DNA from: an uncultured Granulosicoccaceae bacterium
Lineage (GTDB): Bacteria; Pseudomonadota; Gammaproteobacteria; Granulosicoccales; Granulosicoccaceae
Assembly: GCA_937957915.1 (NCBI GenBank)
Contig: CALGNZ010000117.1
Coordinates: 1-50,947 of the forward strand
Reading direction: 5' to 3'
DNA: 50,947 bases
Below the pieces are notes generated by a model. The model searched no databases. It was not told the origin of the DNA and was given only the letters and a program-made list of their open reading frames with translations. Positions 27,142 through 37,612 of this stretch are shown here, piece after piece. How positions within the stretch are numbered: position 1 is the stretch's first letter; every line of letters begins with the position of its first letter. Both the position numbers and the translations under genes were made by a program.

Positions 27142-28212
27142 CTAGCGATTACGTACTCGGTTTCGAATTTCCTGGCTCAGTTGATACACAGCCATCGCAT
27201 ACATGTTGCTGTGGTTGTAACGGGTTATCACATAAAAGTTCTCATGTGCTATCCAGTGTTCTGATCCTTTTTCGCCCTGCAACTTTAATAAGGTATATTT
27301 TCCGTTGCCTTTACGTTTTGGATAGATGCCCGCAGCTTTCAGCGTGTCCAGTGAGTGCACAGGCTTTGGCCCATCAGTTACCAGCTCCTGAGCTTTACCG
27401 GTAATTTGAACTGATTCCGTTACTGCCTGGCCATTTTTCCAGCCGTGTCGATAAAAGTAGTTCGCGACACTGCCGATCGCATCGGGCACGCTACCCCATA
27501 GATCGCGTTCACCATCATTGTCAAAGTCGACGGCATACTCGCGGTAGCTGCTGGATATAAATTGCGGCAGGCCAAACGCTCCGGCATACGAACCTTCAAG
27601 CTCGCGATAGTCGAGCTGGTTCTCCCTGATCAGCAGTAAAAACTCCTCGAGCTCTTTGCGAAAAAACTTCTCACGTCTTGGAAACTCAAACGCCAGCGTT
27701 GCCAGAGCCGACACTGCGGGAAATCCACCACTGATTCGCCCGTAGTAAGTCTCAACCCCGATAATCGCTACAATCATTTCCGCCGGAACGCCATAGCGCA
27801 GTTGCGCACGCTCCAGTATCTCTTTGTGCTCCTGCCAAAACTCGACCCCGGCATCAATCCGTTCTTCAGTCAGAAAAATCGGACGATAGCCTTCCCATTG
27901 CAGTGTTTTTTCTGCCGGACGCTGTATTAATTCAAGTGCTTTTTCGCTGCGCGGTGTTGCGGCAAACAGGGCTTCAAGCCAGTCCTTTTCGAACTGATGC
28001 TTGTTTTGCATTTCATCGATAAAGCTCAATGCTTTTGGATGATCACTGAAATCCGCTACTGCCATACTGCTGGTCATTGCAAAAAACAGAGACGCAATAA
28101 TCGCCGCCGCGGCTCGCCGTAAAGGTTTGAAATTCACACGCGTGCCGGTGCGATCTATCCGGCGTATTAACCGGGCTTCAGTCAGGGAGAAAATATTGGG
28201 TTCACTTAACAC
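27142..28212 (-). CDS. mltB: Lytic murein transglycosylase B
   Basis: About 356 residues from a GTG start. The catalytic Glu154 stands in IIGVETYYG. Other family stretches are GAFGLPQFISSSYREYAVDFD, WGSVPDAIGSVANYFYRHGWKNG and the end NFYVITRYNHSNMYAMAVYQL. It cleaves peptidoglycan glycan strands in the periplasm. A hydrophobic segment at about residues 33-52 is the signal; no lipobox Cys is seen, so the enzyme may be soluble or anchored by that helix. A second GTG at 28137 would give a shorter, more standard signal peptide. rlpA follows 39 bp later. Confidence 0.92.
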   Translation of the reverse strand: MLSEPNIFSLTEARLIRRIDRTGTRVNFKPLRRAAAAIIASLFFAMTSSMAVADFSDHPKALSFIDEMQNKHQFEKDWLEALFAATPRSEKALELIQRPAEKTLQWEGYRPIFLTEERIDAGVEFWQEHKEILERAQLRYGVPAEMIVAIIGVETYYGRISGGFPAVSALATLAFEFPRREKFFRKELEEFLLLIRENQLDYRELEGSYAGAFGLPQFISSSYREYAVDFDNDGERDLWGSVPDAIGSVANYFYRHGWKNGQAVTESVQITGKAQELVTDGPKPVHSLDTLKAAGIYPKRKGNGKYTLLKLQGEKGSEHWIAHENFYVITRYNHSNMYAMAVYQLSQEIRNRVRNR

Positions 28213-28326
28213 AGACTATCTGCTATTTCGATTCAGAGGTATTGACCGGCAATAATGCGCTAAATGGCTCATTCGAATCATGAGCAATTTGATATGTAAC
28301 CGAAGCCAGTAACCCGACTCGAAGCC

Positions 28327-28357
28327 AAAAAAAAGCCCGGACGAACCGGGCTTTCTT
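28327..28357 (-). terminator. Rho-independent terminator of hppA
   Basis: A 9-bp perfect stem (28332-28340 with 28346-28354, 5-nt loop) is followed on the minus strand by a T run. The other side has TTTCTT, so it may also act weakly on the plus strand. Confidence 0.85.
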
Positions 28358-28421
28358 CAACAGCTTGTTTTCACTAACAGTTGCTCAATGGCCTGACCAT
28401 GAACACCCTGTCGTTTATTAC

Positions 28422-30422
28422 TTATAGCAGTGGTGCAATTACCAGCGACACAATAGCCATCACGTTAATCAGGATATTCATCGCAGGACCTGAGGTGTCC
28501 TTGAAGGGGTCGCCAACCGTATCACCAACAACCACAGCCGCGTGAGTTTCGGTACCCTTTCCGCCAAAGTTGCCTTTTTCGACAAACTTCTTGGCGTTGT
28601 CCCATGCACCACCGGCATTCGCCATCATCAGTGCAAGCATGACACAGCCAACCAATGCACCGGCAAGGAAACCACCAAGTGCTTCCGGCCCCAATCCGAA
28701 TCCAATCACTGGAGGTGCACCAACCGCGAGAATACCCGGCAGGATCATGCGCTTCAACGCCGCTGTCGTTGCAATCGCTACACAGCGCTCGTTGTCGGGC
28801 TTGCCTGTGCCTTCAAGCAGGCCCGGGATTTCACGGAACTGGCGACGGATCTCCTTGATCATATCGAACGCAGCAGCACCCACTGCACGCATGGTGATCG
28901 CGCTGACCAGGAACGGGAAGATACCGCCTATGAACATGCCGACAAGCACTATCGGATTGCCGATATCAAGGGCGAATTCAGGATGGTGGCTTTTCACCGT
29001 TTGAATGAATGCTGCGATAATTGCGAGTGCCGCCAGGCCAGCCGCGCCAATGGCAAAGCCCTTGCCGATAGCAGCAGTCGTGTTACCCACTTCATCAAGG
29101 CCGTCTGTAATTTTGCGTGTTTCCTCACCCAGACCTGCCATTTCAGCGATACCACCAGCGTTGTCTGCAACCGGGCCATAGGCATCGATCGCCATGGTAA
29201 TTCCGACTGTTGCCAGCATACCAACTGCGGCAATGCCCACACCGTACAAACCAACCAGGCTACTGGAGGTGAAAATAATCACACACAGTGTCAATACAGG
29301 TACCACGACTGATTCCATACCAGTTGCCAGACCGGAAATCATAACGGTCGCAGGACCGGTTTCACCAGATTTGGCAATCGCCCGGACCGGAGGCCCACCA
29401 GTGTAATACTCAGTCACCAAACCGATTACGATTCCACCGACTGCACCGGCCACAACACACCACCATACAGCCATCGGAATGCCCGACAGTTTTGTAACCA
29501 GCAACGCCGCGATGATAAACAGAATGGTTGAGCCAATGGTGCCATAACGCAGCGCCTTTTCAGGCGAACGATCAGACATTTGCTTGACCAGAAAGATACC
29601 CATTACGGAGCAGATCAGACCAACGGATGACAATGCCAGAGGCAGAAAGCTCAGCCCCTCAGCGGTGACGTCAGCGCCAATACGTGCCAGCTCTGCCGCG
29701 GTCATTGTCGCCGCAATCGCAATTGTCGCGATCATGCTGCCGCAATACGATTCAAAAATGTCTGAACCCATACCCGCGATATCACCAACGTTGTCACCAA
29801 CGTTGTCGGCAATCACACCAGGGTTTCGCGGGTCGTCTTCCGGAATACCAGCTTCGATCTTGCCAACCAGGTCGGCGCCAACGTCGGCACTCTTGGTAAA
29901 AATACCGCCACCTACACGCGAAAACAGTGCAACCGATGATGCACCCATACCAAATCCGTGAATTGACTCGGCATGCTCCGCACCCCAGAACCAGTACAAC
30001 AGTCCAAGACCCAGCAAACCAGCCGAGGCTACGGTCAGACCCATAATTGATCCGCCAAAAAACGCAACCGTCAGCGCTTCAGCTGCACCGTTTTCAGAAG
30101 CTGCAACCGTGGTGCGAACGTTTGCGCGAGTGGCTGTGTACATGCCGAACCAGCCCGCCGCCGCAGAGAAAAAGGCGCCGAACAGAAACGCGATTCCCGT
30201 ATGAGAAGTCTCAAAAGCATAAAATAACGCCGCAGCGACAACGATAACGAAAGCCAGCAGAATACTGTATTCGCGACGCAAAAAAGCCATTGCACCGTTT
30301 TGAATTTCGATCGCTATTTCGGCGGCTTTGCCGTCACCGGCCGGATACCTCAGAACCAGCGTATATACATACACCGCCATGGCCAGGCCGGCCACGCCGA
30401 GTAGTACAGGAAGTAATGCCAT
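28422..30422 (-). CDS. hppA: K+-stimulated membrane-bound pyrophosphatase (ion pump)
   Basis: 666 residues with about 16 hydrophobic segments. It couples pyrophosphate hydrolysis to pumping H+ or Na+ across the inner membrane. The pyrophosphate/Mg site is seen in [11 protein letters not shown] (180-190) and DNVGDNVGD (206-214). The segment GNTTAA (446-451) carries alanine where potassium-independent enzymes have lysine, marking the K+-dependent class. Whether the pumped ion is Na+ or H+ I cannot decide from motifs. AAGGGGA precedes the ATG. Single-gene unit with its own terminator. Confidence 0.94.
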   Translation of the reverse strand: MALLPVLLGVAGLAMAVYVYTLVLRYPAGDGKAAEIAIEIQNGAMAFLRREYSILLAFVIVVAAALFYAFETSHTGIAFLFGAFFSAAAGWFGMYTATRANVRTTVAASENGAAEALTVAFFGGSIMGLTVASAGLLGLGLLYWFWGAEHAESIHGFGMGASSVALFSRVGGGIFTKSADVGADLVGKIEAGIPEDDPRNPGVIADNVGDNVGDIAGMGSDIFESYCGSMIATIAIAATMTAAELARIGADVTAEGLSFLPLALSSVGLICSVMGIFLVKQMSDRSPEKALRYGTIGSTILFIIAALLVTKLSGIPMAVWWCVVAGAVGGIVIGLVTEYYTGGPPVRAIAKSGETGPATVMISGLATGMESVVVPVLTLCVIIFTSSSLVGLYGVGIAAVGMLATVGITMAIDAYGPVADNAGGIAEMAGLGEETRKITDGLDEVGNTTAAIGKGFAIGAAGLAALAIIAAFIQTVKSHHPEFALDIGNPIVLVGMFIGGIFPFLVSAITMRAVGAAAFDMIKEIRRQFREIPGLLEGTGKPDNERCVAIATTAALKRMILPGILAVGAPPVIGFGLGPEALGGFLAGALVGCVMLALMMANAGGAWDNAKKFVEKGNFGGKGTETHAAVVVGDTVGDPFKDTSGPAMNILINVMAIVSLVIAPLL

Positions 30423-30679
30423 CAGTGTTTATCCCCTTTCGATAGATTGTTGTTGTGAACGTAGATGTGGATCTGAAGTTTTGAATCGATACGGAGGCGT
30501 GATTTTGCCCCAGCATTTAGCCGCGGCACAACCACCTGCAACAGAGTCTAGTTTGTAATTTCGAGATTTTCCCACCACTTGCGTGAAACTGATTACCTTC
30601 AACGGCACAGAAAGACCAATTCCATGACAACTAAACTCCTTTACATTCTCTGCTCACGCGCTTTACCTGGACGGCACTC

Positions 30680-31375
30680 TCACACTGCAACCGTTGCCGG
30701 CAATTGCCAGTCAACCGGTTGCCTTCCGTGTTGTTTAAGATAGTCATTTGCCTTTGAAAAATGCTTGCATCCGGTGAACCCCCTCACTGACAACGGTGAA
30801 GGGTGCGCACACTGCAACACCAGATGACGGTTCGTATCGATCATCTGGCCTTTCTTTCTGGCGTAGCTACCCCAAAGCATAAACACGGTATTGTCCGTGT
30901 TATTGGCCAGTTTGTCGATTACTACGTCGGTAAACTGTTCCCAGCCGCGATTCTGATGTGCCGCCGCCTGCCCGCGCTCGACAGTCAACACGCTGTTTAA
31001 CAGAAACACACCCTGTTTGGCCCAGCTCTCGAGATAGCCGTGAGTCGCCCGCGGTATTCTCAGGTCCGATTCCAGCTCCTTGTAAATGTTGAGCAGGGAT
31101 GGCGGGATACGCACACCGGGTAGCACAGAAAAACACATGCCGTGCGCCTGCCCCGGCCCGTGGTAAGGGTCCTGCCCGAGAATCACAATTCGCACATCGT
31201 CAAACGGTGTCATGTCAAAAGCACTAAACCATTGCGCTGGCGGGGGATATATCTCTACGCCCTCTTTTGCCCTTTGCAGCAACCAGGACCGAAGACCGGT
31301 CATGTAGGGCTCGCTAAACTGGTCGTCCAGCTGTGCTCTCCAACCGGGTTCAAGTCGGACGCGGCTTTTTGTCAT
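30680..31375 (-). CDS. ung: Uracil-DNA glycosylase
   Basis: 231 residues. It removes uracil from DNA in base-excision repair. Motifs: GQDPYHGPGQAHG with catalytic Asp69, FLLNSVLTVERGQAAAHQ, VFMLWGSYARKKG and HPSPLSVRGFTGCKHFSKAN with the catalytic-type His. Length is typical. It stands alone between hppA and the divergent lptD. Confidence 0.95.
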   Translation of the reverse strand: MTKSRVRLEPGWRAQLDDQFSEPYMTGLRSWLLQRAKEGVEIYPPPAQWFSAFDMTPFDDVRIVILGQDPYHGPGQAHGMCFSVLPGVRIPPSLLNIYKELESDLRIPRATHGYLESWAKQGVFLLNSVLTVERGQAAAHQNRGWEQFTDVVIDKLANNTDNTVFMLWGSYARKKGQMIDTNRHLVLQCAHPSPLSVRGFTGCKHFSKANDYLKQHGRQPVDWQLPATVAV

Positions 31376-31625
31376 CGGGTTTTCTCGCAGGCAAATGGTG
31401 CTTTGAAGGCGTTACTTCGGCAACAGTCAATTTGACCAAACTTTAAACAGTAACAACGAGATTTCGCTGTGGATGCAGGCCGCGATCGGATCGGGGAGTA
31501 GTCGCCACACAGCGCTGCACAATCTCTTGAGATGCAAGTTTCCAATAGATTGACACGTTGTAGCAATAACCCGAGGCGTTTCCTAGTTATCCTTATACTA
31601 ATCCACTGTCCACCCGAACACAGCA

Positions 31626-33845
31626 TTGAAATTCAAATATCCATTCGCACGTGACTGGCAGTTGCCGTTGGCTACCCTGGCACTGCTGTGCCTGTCGCCA
31701 ACCAGCGCATTAGCTGAACAATGTGTCGCGCCTCGTGCCGGTGAGCTGCCAGCTACCGCCTTCAGCCCCGCTGTGGACCTTGCCGATTCAATTGAACTAT
31801 CAGCCGACAGCGCCGAGAGCGACCCGAACAATCCCGATGACATTCTGCTCAAAGGGACGATTTCAATTCGCCATCGCGACGGCGAGCTCAAAGCCGACAA
31901 TGCCCGCTACGATCCGCAAACCAACACGGCCACTGTGGCCGGTGAGCTGTCGTACCAGGCTGAGGGGCTGCGTGTGCACAGCTCGGACGCCCTGATTGAT
32001 CTTGGCGACGGTACTTTCCAGTTGGGTGAATCAGGCTACGAAGTAGAGAGCGGTGATGTCACCTCACAGGGGCGCGCTGAAAAGATCAGTCGCGACACCT
32101 CGGGAAGACTCATTCTCGACGAAGCCTCGTACAGTAGTTGCCCGCCGGGAAACAACGGCTGGCGCCTGTACGCCGACAACATCAAGCTCAATGCTGACGA
32201 AGGCGTGGGCACGGCGCGCAACGTCACCCTGCGATTCAGGTCTGTACCCATTTTGTACACACCTGCAATCAGCTTCCCGATCAGCGACAGACGCAAAACC
32301 GGATTCCTGCCGCCGCGTTTCGATCAAAACGATCAAACCGGTTTCGAGTACCGCCAGCCCTACTACTGGAACATCAGGCCCAATATGGACGCAACATTTG
32401 TGTTGCGCGCCATGACCGATCGCGGATTTCAGTTTCAAACCGAATTGCGCTACCTCAATCGCATCGGCAGCTGGTCACTGAATCACGAGACCATCGAGAA
32501 TGATCGCCGCTTTGCGCGCAGCGATGCCCGCAGGTTTACCCGGTTTCAGCACGAAGGCAGCCCGGCAGACCGATGGACCACCGAAATCGACCTGAACTAC
32601 GCCAGTGACAAAGACTACTTCGAGGATCTGGGCGACACCCTGAAGGTATCCAGCATCACCCATTTGCAGCGTCGCGCCGACCTCAACTACCAAAAAGAAA
32701 ACTTCCGCTTCCGTACCCGATTGCTGAACTATCAGACCATTGATTCTAATATCGAGCAGAGTCAGCGCCCGTATCGCCTGCTGCCCCAGCTGACACTGGA
32801 TTATCATAGACCCGTCAAACGGCTTGGCGCAGAGTTTTCAGTCGATTCAGAGCTTGTCTACTTTGACAGAGACAACTCCGTCACCGGATCACGGTTGCAC
32901 TTCAAACCCCAGCTGGAATGGAATATCAGACGTGCCGGCTGGTACTCCAAGATTGCCAGTAGCTGGCAAATGACACGCTACGATCTTAACAATGTGCCAT
33001 CAGCAGATCGGGTGCAGACCAGAAACGTGCCGCTGCTGTCTGCCGAATCAGGCCTCTATCTTGAACGACCCAGGCGCGCTGATGGCAGCCTGCTTACCCT
33101 GGAACCTCGACTCTTCTATTTGTATGCGGCGCGCAGAAACCAGGATCAGGTCCCCATCTTTGACACCGGCGCACTCGACTTTAACTACTCGCAGCTATTT
33201 AGAGAAAACCGCTTTTCCGGCGGCGACCGTATTAACGACGCCAATCAACTGAGCTTTGCGCTGAGCTCGCGCTGGATTAATCAAAACGGTCGTGAAAAAT
33301 ACAGCGCCAGCGTCGGACAAATCTACTATTTCAGCGATCGCCTGGTAACGTTACCCGGCAACGAACAGGAAGACCGCAGCAGTTCAGACATCGTTGCCGA
33401 GTTAAAAACCGAAATTACGCGGCAGGTTGACGCCAGCCTGAATCTGCAATGGGACCCCTCAGATGCCGACACGCAGAGATCGTCTGCGATGATCCGATAT
33501 CGGGGTGACAACGGGAAGCTTGCCAACCTGGGCCACAGATATCTGCCAGATGACGGAGAATTTATACATGCGTCGTTTTCCTGGCCTATTAACGAAAAAT
33601 GGCGCCTCGCCAGCGGCTGGAACTACTCACTGGACGATAATAAAAGTATCGAGACCGTATTGGGCATTGAATACGAAAGCTGTTGCTACACCATGCGCAC
33701 AGCCGCTCGTCGGTACATCACCGACGATGGCGAAGACACAACCACGTCGTATTTTTTCCAATTGGTATTGAAAGGCCTCGCACCAGTCGGACAGAATGTG
33801 TCCGAAGTGCTCGGTGAAGCGATTGGCGGTTACACGTCGCGATAA
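31626..33845 (+). CDS. lptD: LPS assembly outer membrane protein LptD
   Basis: 739 residues from a TTG start with no strong ribosome site. A signal peptide ends at SALA. The N-terminal jellyroll domain covers about 50-170 and the 26-stranded barrel the rest. The four disulphide cysteines are present: Cys33, Cys172 (SSCPPG) and Cys686/Cys687 (SCCYTMR), the pattern required for maturation in E. coli. It inserts lipopolysaccharide into the outer leaflet with LptE. It heads the conserved lptD-surA-pdxA-rsmA-apaG-apaH order. Confidence 0.94.
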   Translation: MKFKYPFARDWQLPLATLALLCLSPTSALAEQCVAPRAGELPATAFSPAVDLADSIELSADSAESDPNNPDDILLKGTISIRHRDGELKADNARYDPQTNTATVAGELSYQAEGLRVHSSDALIDLGDGTFQLGESGYEVESGDVTSQGRAEKISRDTSGRLILDEASYSSCPPGNNGWRLYADNIKLNADEGVGTARNVTLRFRSVPILYTPAISFPISDRRKTGFLPPRFDQNDQTGFEYRQPYYWNIRPNMDATFVLRAMTDRGFQFQTELRYLNRIGSWSLNHETIENDRRFARSDARRFTRFQHEGSPADRWTTEIDLNYASDKDYFEDLGDTLKVSSITHLQRRADLNYQKENFRFRTRLLNYQTIDSNIEQSQRPYRLLPQLTLDYHRPVKRLGAEFSVDSELVYFDRDNSVTGSRLHFKPQLEWNIRRAGWYSKIASSWQMTRYDLNNVPSADRVQTRNVPLLSAESGLYLERPRRADGSLLTLEPRLFYLYAARRNQDQVPIFDTGALDFNYSQLFRENRFSGGDRINDANQLSFALSSRWINQNGREKYSASVGQIYYFSDRLVTLPGNEQEDRSSSDIVAELKTEITRQVDASLNLQWDPSDADTQRSSAMIRYRGDNGKLANLGHRYLPDDGEFIHASFSWPINEKWRLASGWNYSLDDNKSIETVLGIEYESCCYTMRTAARRYITDDGEDTTTSYFFQLVLKGLAPVGQNVSEVLGEAIGGYTSR

Positions 33846-33904
33846 CCACCGACTTACCAATCACATTTGGCATGCAACGCCAGCCGGTATCCCCTATCCA
33901 AACT

Positions 33905-35257
33905 ATGAACGCACTTTTAAGAAAAGCCGTGTCAATAAAAGCCCCGCGACAAAATGCTTCGCCTGCACGCTGGTTAGCGCAGTCTGCAGCGGCACTGGTG
34001 CTGCTTTGCTCAGCGGCAGTCACTCACGCGCAGGAAGTGGAACTCGACAGCATCATTGCTATCGTTAACGACGATATCGTGCTGGCGAGCGACTTTATTC
34101 GCGAGAGGGGCAATCTCATTCGCCAAAACCGCTCCGGCGCGCCGAAAGGTGAGGCGCTGGACAAAATGGTGATCGAAAGACTGATCGTGCAGGCCCTGCA
34201 ATTGCAGCAGGCCGAGTTGCGGGGCATCCGAATCGACGACAACAGTTTGCAGCGCGCTCTCGATGACATGGCCCGAAACAACAACATGACTGTCTCGCAA
34301 ATGCGCGACACCCTGAGCAAAGACGGCATCAACTTCCTCGAGTTCAGAGAAAACATCAGAAAAGAGCTCATTGTATCGACGCTGACGCGGCGTGAAATTG
34401 AATCGAATCTCAGCGTGTCTGATGCCGAAGTGGAAGATCTGCTCAGCGCAGAGATGACCGGCGACGCAGGCTTTCGCTACGAGCTGGAGCATATTCTGGT
34501 AAAAATGCCTCAGCAGGCAGACAGCAATCTGGTTGAGTCATCACTGGCGACTGCACAGTCATTGGCCAGCGAAGCCCGCGATGGCGTGCCGTTCGCGCAG
34601 CTGGTCGAAACTCAGCGCAAGCTCGGTAACACAGAAATCGAAGGCGGCAATCTGGGTTCGCGCAGCTTGCAGGAAATGCCCGGGCTGTTCGCCAACCAGG
34701 TCGAAGTGATGCAGGAAGGCGATGTCACCGAACCGCTGCGCAGTGCAGCAGGCTTCCATGTCATCAAACTGGTCGGCCGCAGCAGCCTCGATCAGGCCGG
34801 TGCAGTAAGAATCAAAGCCAGGCACATCCTCGCCAGCACACGCAACGGCACCAGCTCTGCCGACGCCAAAGTGATCATTGACAGCGTCTACGCAAAGCTG
34901 CAGTCAGGCGCTTCTTTTGAATCACTGGCCAAAGAATTTTCCGACGATACCGGCAGTGCCTCCAATGGCGGTGACCTCGGCTGGTTTGATCGCGGTGAAA
35001 TGGTTCCGAAATTTGAGCAGAAGGCTTTTCAGGCGAACATCAATCAGGTTATCGAGCCATTCGAAACAGAATTTGGCTGGCACATCCTTGAGGTACTCGA
35101 TCAGGAACTGGCGGAGAGCCCGCGCACGCAACTCGAAGGCAAAGCACGCGAGACTCTGCGCCGACAAAAAGCCGAAGAGCAATACGAATCATGGCTCACA
35201 CGTCTGCGCGACAACGCCTATGTTGAACTACGCGGTTTCGCCAAGAATTTTCAGTGA
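33905..35257 (+). CDS. surA: Periplasmic chaperone/peptidyl-prolyl isomerase SurA
   Basis: About 450 residues. The signal peptide ends near THA. The N-terminal chaperone domain starts at LDSIIAIVNDDIV and includes MRDTLSKDGINFLEFRENIR; two parvulin domains follow, starting at about 191 (YELEHILVKM) and 302 (RIKARHILAS), and a C-terminal helix closes the chaperone module. It carries outer membrane proteins, LptD among them, to the Bam complex. I chose the ATG at 33905; an ATG 11 codons earlier also lacks a ribosome site. Its stop overlaps the pdxA GTG. Confidence 0.94.
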   Translation: MNALLRKAVSIKAPRQNASPARWLAQSAAALVLLCSAAVTHAQEVELDSIIAIVNDDIVLASDFIRERGNLIRQNRSGAPKGEALDKMVIERLIVQALQLQQAELRGIRIDDNSLQRALDDMARNNNMTVSQMRDTLSKDGINFLEFRENIRKELIVSTLTRREIESNLSVSDAEVEDLLSAEMTGDAGFRYELEHILVKMPQQADSNLVESSLATAQSLASEARDGVPFAQLVETQRKLGNTEIEGGNLGSRSLQEMPGLFANQVEVMQEGDVTEPLRSAAGFHVIKLVGRSSLDQAGAVRIKARHILASTRNGTSSADAKVIIDSVYAKLQSGASFESLAKEFSDDTGSASNGGDLGWFDRGEMVPKFEQKAFQANINQVIEPFETEFGWHILEVLDQELAESPRTQLEGKARETLRRQKAEEQYESWLTRLRDNAYVELRGFAKNFQ

Positions 35258-36198
35258 CCCATCAACCAAAAATTGCCATCACCACGGGTGAGCCAGCAGG
35301 CATAGGCCCCGATCTGTGTTGCGCTCTGCAAGCACGCAGTGACGCGCAAATCACGCTGATTGGCAATGCACAATTGCTGCGAGAACGATCGGAGTTATTG
35401 GGCCACCCCATAGCCGATGCGCAAATATTCAACATTGATCTGGCTGCACCCGTTGTCGCCGGAACGCTCAACCCGGCCAACGCGCACTATGTGCTCGACA
35501 CCATCAACGAGGCAGTTGCCGGATGTCGCGACCACCGCTTTGATGCGATGGTCACCGCCCCTGTACACAAAGGCGTTATAAACGATGCCGGTGTCCTGTT
35601 CTCCGGCCATACAGAGTTTATTGCCGAGCAACTCGATGCAGACCCGGTCATGGTGCTGGCTGCAGACGATCTGAGAGTCGCACTGGCAACTACACATCTG
35701 CCACTGGCCAATGTCGCAGCAGAGATAACCCGGCCCTTAATTGAAAAAACGCTGGCAATCCTGCACGCTGATCTGATTGCCAAATACAAAATAGAAAACC
35801 CGCATATTGTCGTCTGCGGGTTAAATCCGCACGCCGGTGAGTCAGGGCATCTGGGTCACGAGGAAATTGACATCATCATTCCGGCAATTCAGGCGGCACA
35901 AGCGCAAGGTATCAATGCCACCGGCCCCTATCCTGCCGATACACTGTTTACACCACGCCATCTTGAAGGCGCCGATGCGGTGCTCGCCATGTATCACGAT
36001 CAGGGACTCCCGGTACTCAAGTATGCTGGTTTTGGCAGGGCCGTGAATATCACCTTTGGCCTGCCTATTATCCGCACCTCGGTTGATCATGGCACCGCGC
36101 TGGATCTGGCAGCAACTGGCAAAGCTGATAACGGCAGCTTAATCGCGGCAATCGATCTGGCGGTGTCGCTGGCTCAAGCCAACCTGAACCACCACTAG
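35254..36198 (+). CDS. pdxA: 4-hydroxythreonine-4-phosphate dehydrogenase
   Basis: 314 residues from a GTG that overlaps the surA stop (GTGA). It serves pyridoxal phosphate synthesis. Motifs: ITTGEPAGIGPDL at the start, VTAPVHKGVINDAG, FSGHTEFIAE, the zinc-ligand region AMYHDQGLPVLKY and GLPIIRTSVDHGTALDLA. Length is slightly below E. coli PdxA but complete. Its stop overlaps the rsmA GTG (TAGTG). Confidence 0.94.
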   Translation: MTHQPKIAITTGEPAGIGPDLCCALQARSDAQITLIGNAQLLRERSELLGHPIADAQIFNIDLAAPVVAGTLNPANAHYVLDTINEAVAGCRDHRFDAMVTAPVHKGVINDAGVLFSGHTEFIAEQLDADPVMVLAADDLRVALATTHLPLANVAAEITRPLIEKTLAILHADLIAKYKIENPHIVVCGLNPHAGESGHLGHEEIDIIIPAIQAAQAQGINATGPYPADTLFTPRHLEGADAVLAMYHDQGLPVLKYAGFGRAVNITFGLPIIRTSVDHGTALDLAATGKADNGSLIAAIDLAVSLAQANLNHH

Positions 36199-36977
36199 TG
36201 TCACAGCACCGGGCTCGCAAAAGATTTGGTCAGAACTTTCTGACTGACACATCGATCGTCCGCCAGATTGCGGATAGATACCAGAATACAAAACAAACCA
36301 TCGTCGAAATCGGCCCCGGCCGAGGCGCACTCACAGAGGCCCTGCTCGACTGCGGCAGCAACGTGGTAGCGCTGGAGCTCGACCGCGATCTTATACCACT
36401 GCTGCAAAAACAGTTTGCGGCCAGATCAAACTTCAAATTACTACAGGGTGATGCACTGAAATTTGACTGGTCGACACTGGCAGCCGAATCACCATTGCAT
36501 ATCGTGGGTAACCTGCCGTACAACATCGCAACACCGTTAATTTTCACGCTGCTCGACAATCTCGCCGTCGTCAGCGATATGCAATTCATGCTGCAATGGG
36601 AAGTGGTTTCCAGACTCTGCGCACAGCCAGGCGGCAAACACTATGGACAGTTGTCCGTCGTGGTGCAGAATCTTTGCGATGCGCATGCACTGTTCGAAGT
36701 ACCAGCGAGCGCCTTTTCGCCGGCACCCAAAGTAATTTCGGGCGTGGTGCAGCTTATTCCCAGGCAAACACCGCTGGTGGACCCGGCGCTCCACACAGAA
36801 TTCAATCATCTGGTTAAGTGTGCCTTTGCACAGCGACGCAAAACCCTGCGCAACAATCTGAAGGGCATGCTCAGCAGTGAGCAAATTGGCGACTGCGGTA
36901 TAGACCCGAGTCAGCGCGCCGAAACGCTCGGCATTGAGCAATTCAGATCCCTGACTGAAACCTTTGCTAAAAATTAA
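36198..36977 (+). CDS. rsmA: 16S rRNA dimethyladenosine transferase
   Basis: 259 residues from a GTG. It dimethylates two adjacent adenines near the 3' end of 16S rRNA. Motifs: RKRFGQNFLTD at the N-terminus, the SAM site EIGPGRGALTE, the catalytic NLPYNIATP and KCAFAQRRKTLRNNLKG near the C-terminus. Translationally coupled to pdxA; apaG follows after a 227-bp gap rather than directly. Confidence 0.95.
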   Translation: MSQHRARKRFGQNFLTDTSIVRQIADRYQNTKQTIVEIGPGRGALTEALLDCGSNVVALELDRDLIPLLQKQFAARSNFKLLQGDALKFDWSTLAAESPLHIVGNLPYNIATPLIFTLLDNLAVVSDMQFMLQWEVVSRLCAQPGGKHYGQLSVVVQNLCDAHALFEVPASAFSPAPKVISGVVQLIPRQTPLVDPALHTEFNHLVKCAFAQRRKTLRNNLKGMLSSEQIGDCGIDPSQRAETLGIEQFRSLTETFAKN

Positions 36978-37049
36978 ACGGCGCTGCAATAAAGCCAGCG
37001 GGTCGTTGCCATCGTAATTATTGGAACAGGGCAATAGCGCACTCCAGCC

Positions 37050-37071
37050 CGCTGACAGGTCGCTGACAGAT
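37050..37071. repeat. Tandem 11-bp pair
   Basis: Units 37050-37060 and 37061-37071 differ at one position and are followed by a 4-base partial third. They lie in the 227-bp gap between rsmA and apaG. Confidence 0.7.
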
Positions 37072-37204
37072 CGCTACTTTAATTTAACTTCCAGTGCCCA
37101 CACGTTCTGGATCCCCATTACAATAAACGATCAGAGTGTCCCTGCAATTCGCGGAACCTTAATAGCAGCCGGATGCGCACACACCCTCAATCTATGGAGT
37201 TTTT

Positions 37205-37597
37205 GTGTCGAAAGAACCGCTACCCAGCAATGACGACTTTAAAGTCGAAGTAGCAACCCGTTATCTTGAGTCAGACTCAAACCCTGACGAAGATCGATTT
37301 GTATTCGCCTACACTGTCACCATCCTCAATCAGAGCGAGATTCCCGCGCGCCTGCTCACCCGACACTGGGTTATTACACATGGCAATGGCAAACAACAGG
37401 AAGTGCGCGGCGACGGCGTGGTTGGCGAACAACCGCGCATCAAGCCTGGCGAAGGATATCAGTACACCAGCGGCACCATTCTGGAAACGCCGATGGGCAC
37501 AATGGGTGGCAGCTACCAAATGGTCACCGACGAGGGCGACGAATTTAACGCGTCCATTCCTGAGTTCTTGCTGTCCACACCGCGTACGCTGCACTAG
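37205..37597 (+). CDS. apaG: ApaG protein
   Basis: 130 residues from a GTG with GGAG upstream. ApaG is a small fibronectin-III-like fold of unclear function, genetically linked to magnesium homeostasis and to ApaH. Motifs: FAYTVTILNQS, RHWVITHGNGKQQEVRGDGVVGEQPRIKPGE (split here by reading), and GTMGGSYQM. It lies 15 bp before apaH. Confidence 0.93.
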   Translation: MSKEPLPSNDDFKVEVATRYLESDSNPDEDRFVFAYTVTILNQSEIPARLLTRHWVITHGNGKQQEVRGDGVVGEQPRIKPGEGYQYTSGTILETPMGTMGGSYQMVTDEGDEFNASIPEFLLSTPRTLH

Positions 37598-37612
37598 CCG
37601 CCCGAACTAGCC

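Noticed and set aside
31550..31599. Sigma-70 promoter for lptD from TTGACA and TATACT
   Set aside because: The two boxes are about 38 bp apart, far beyond a working spacer.
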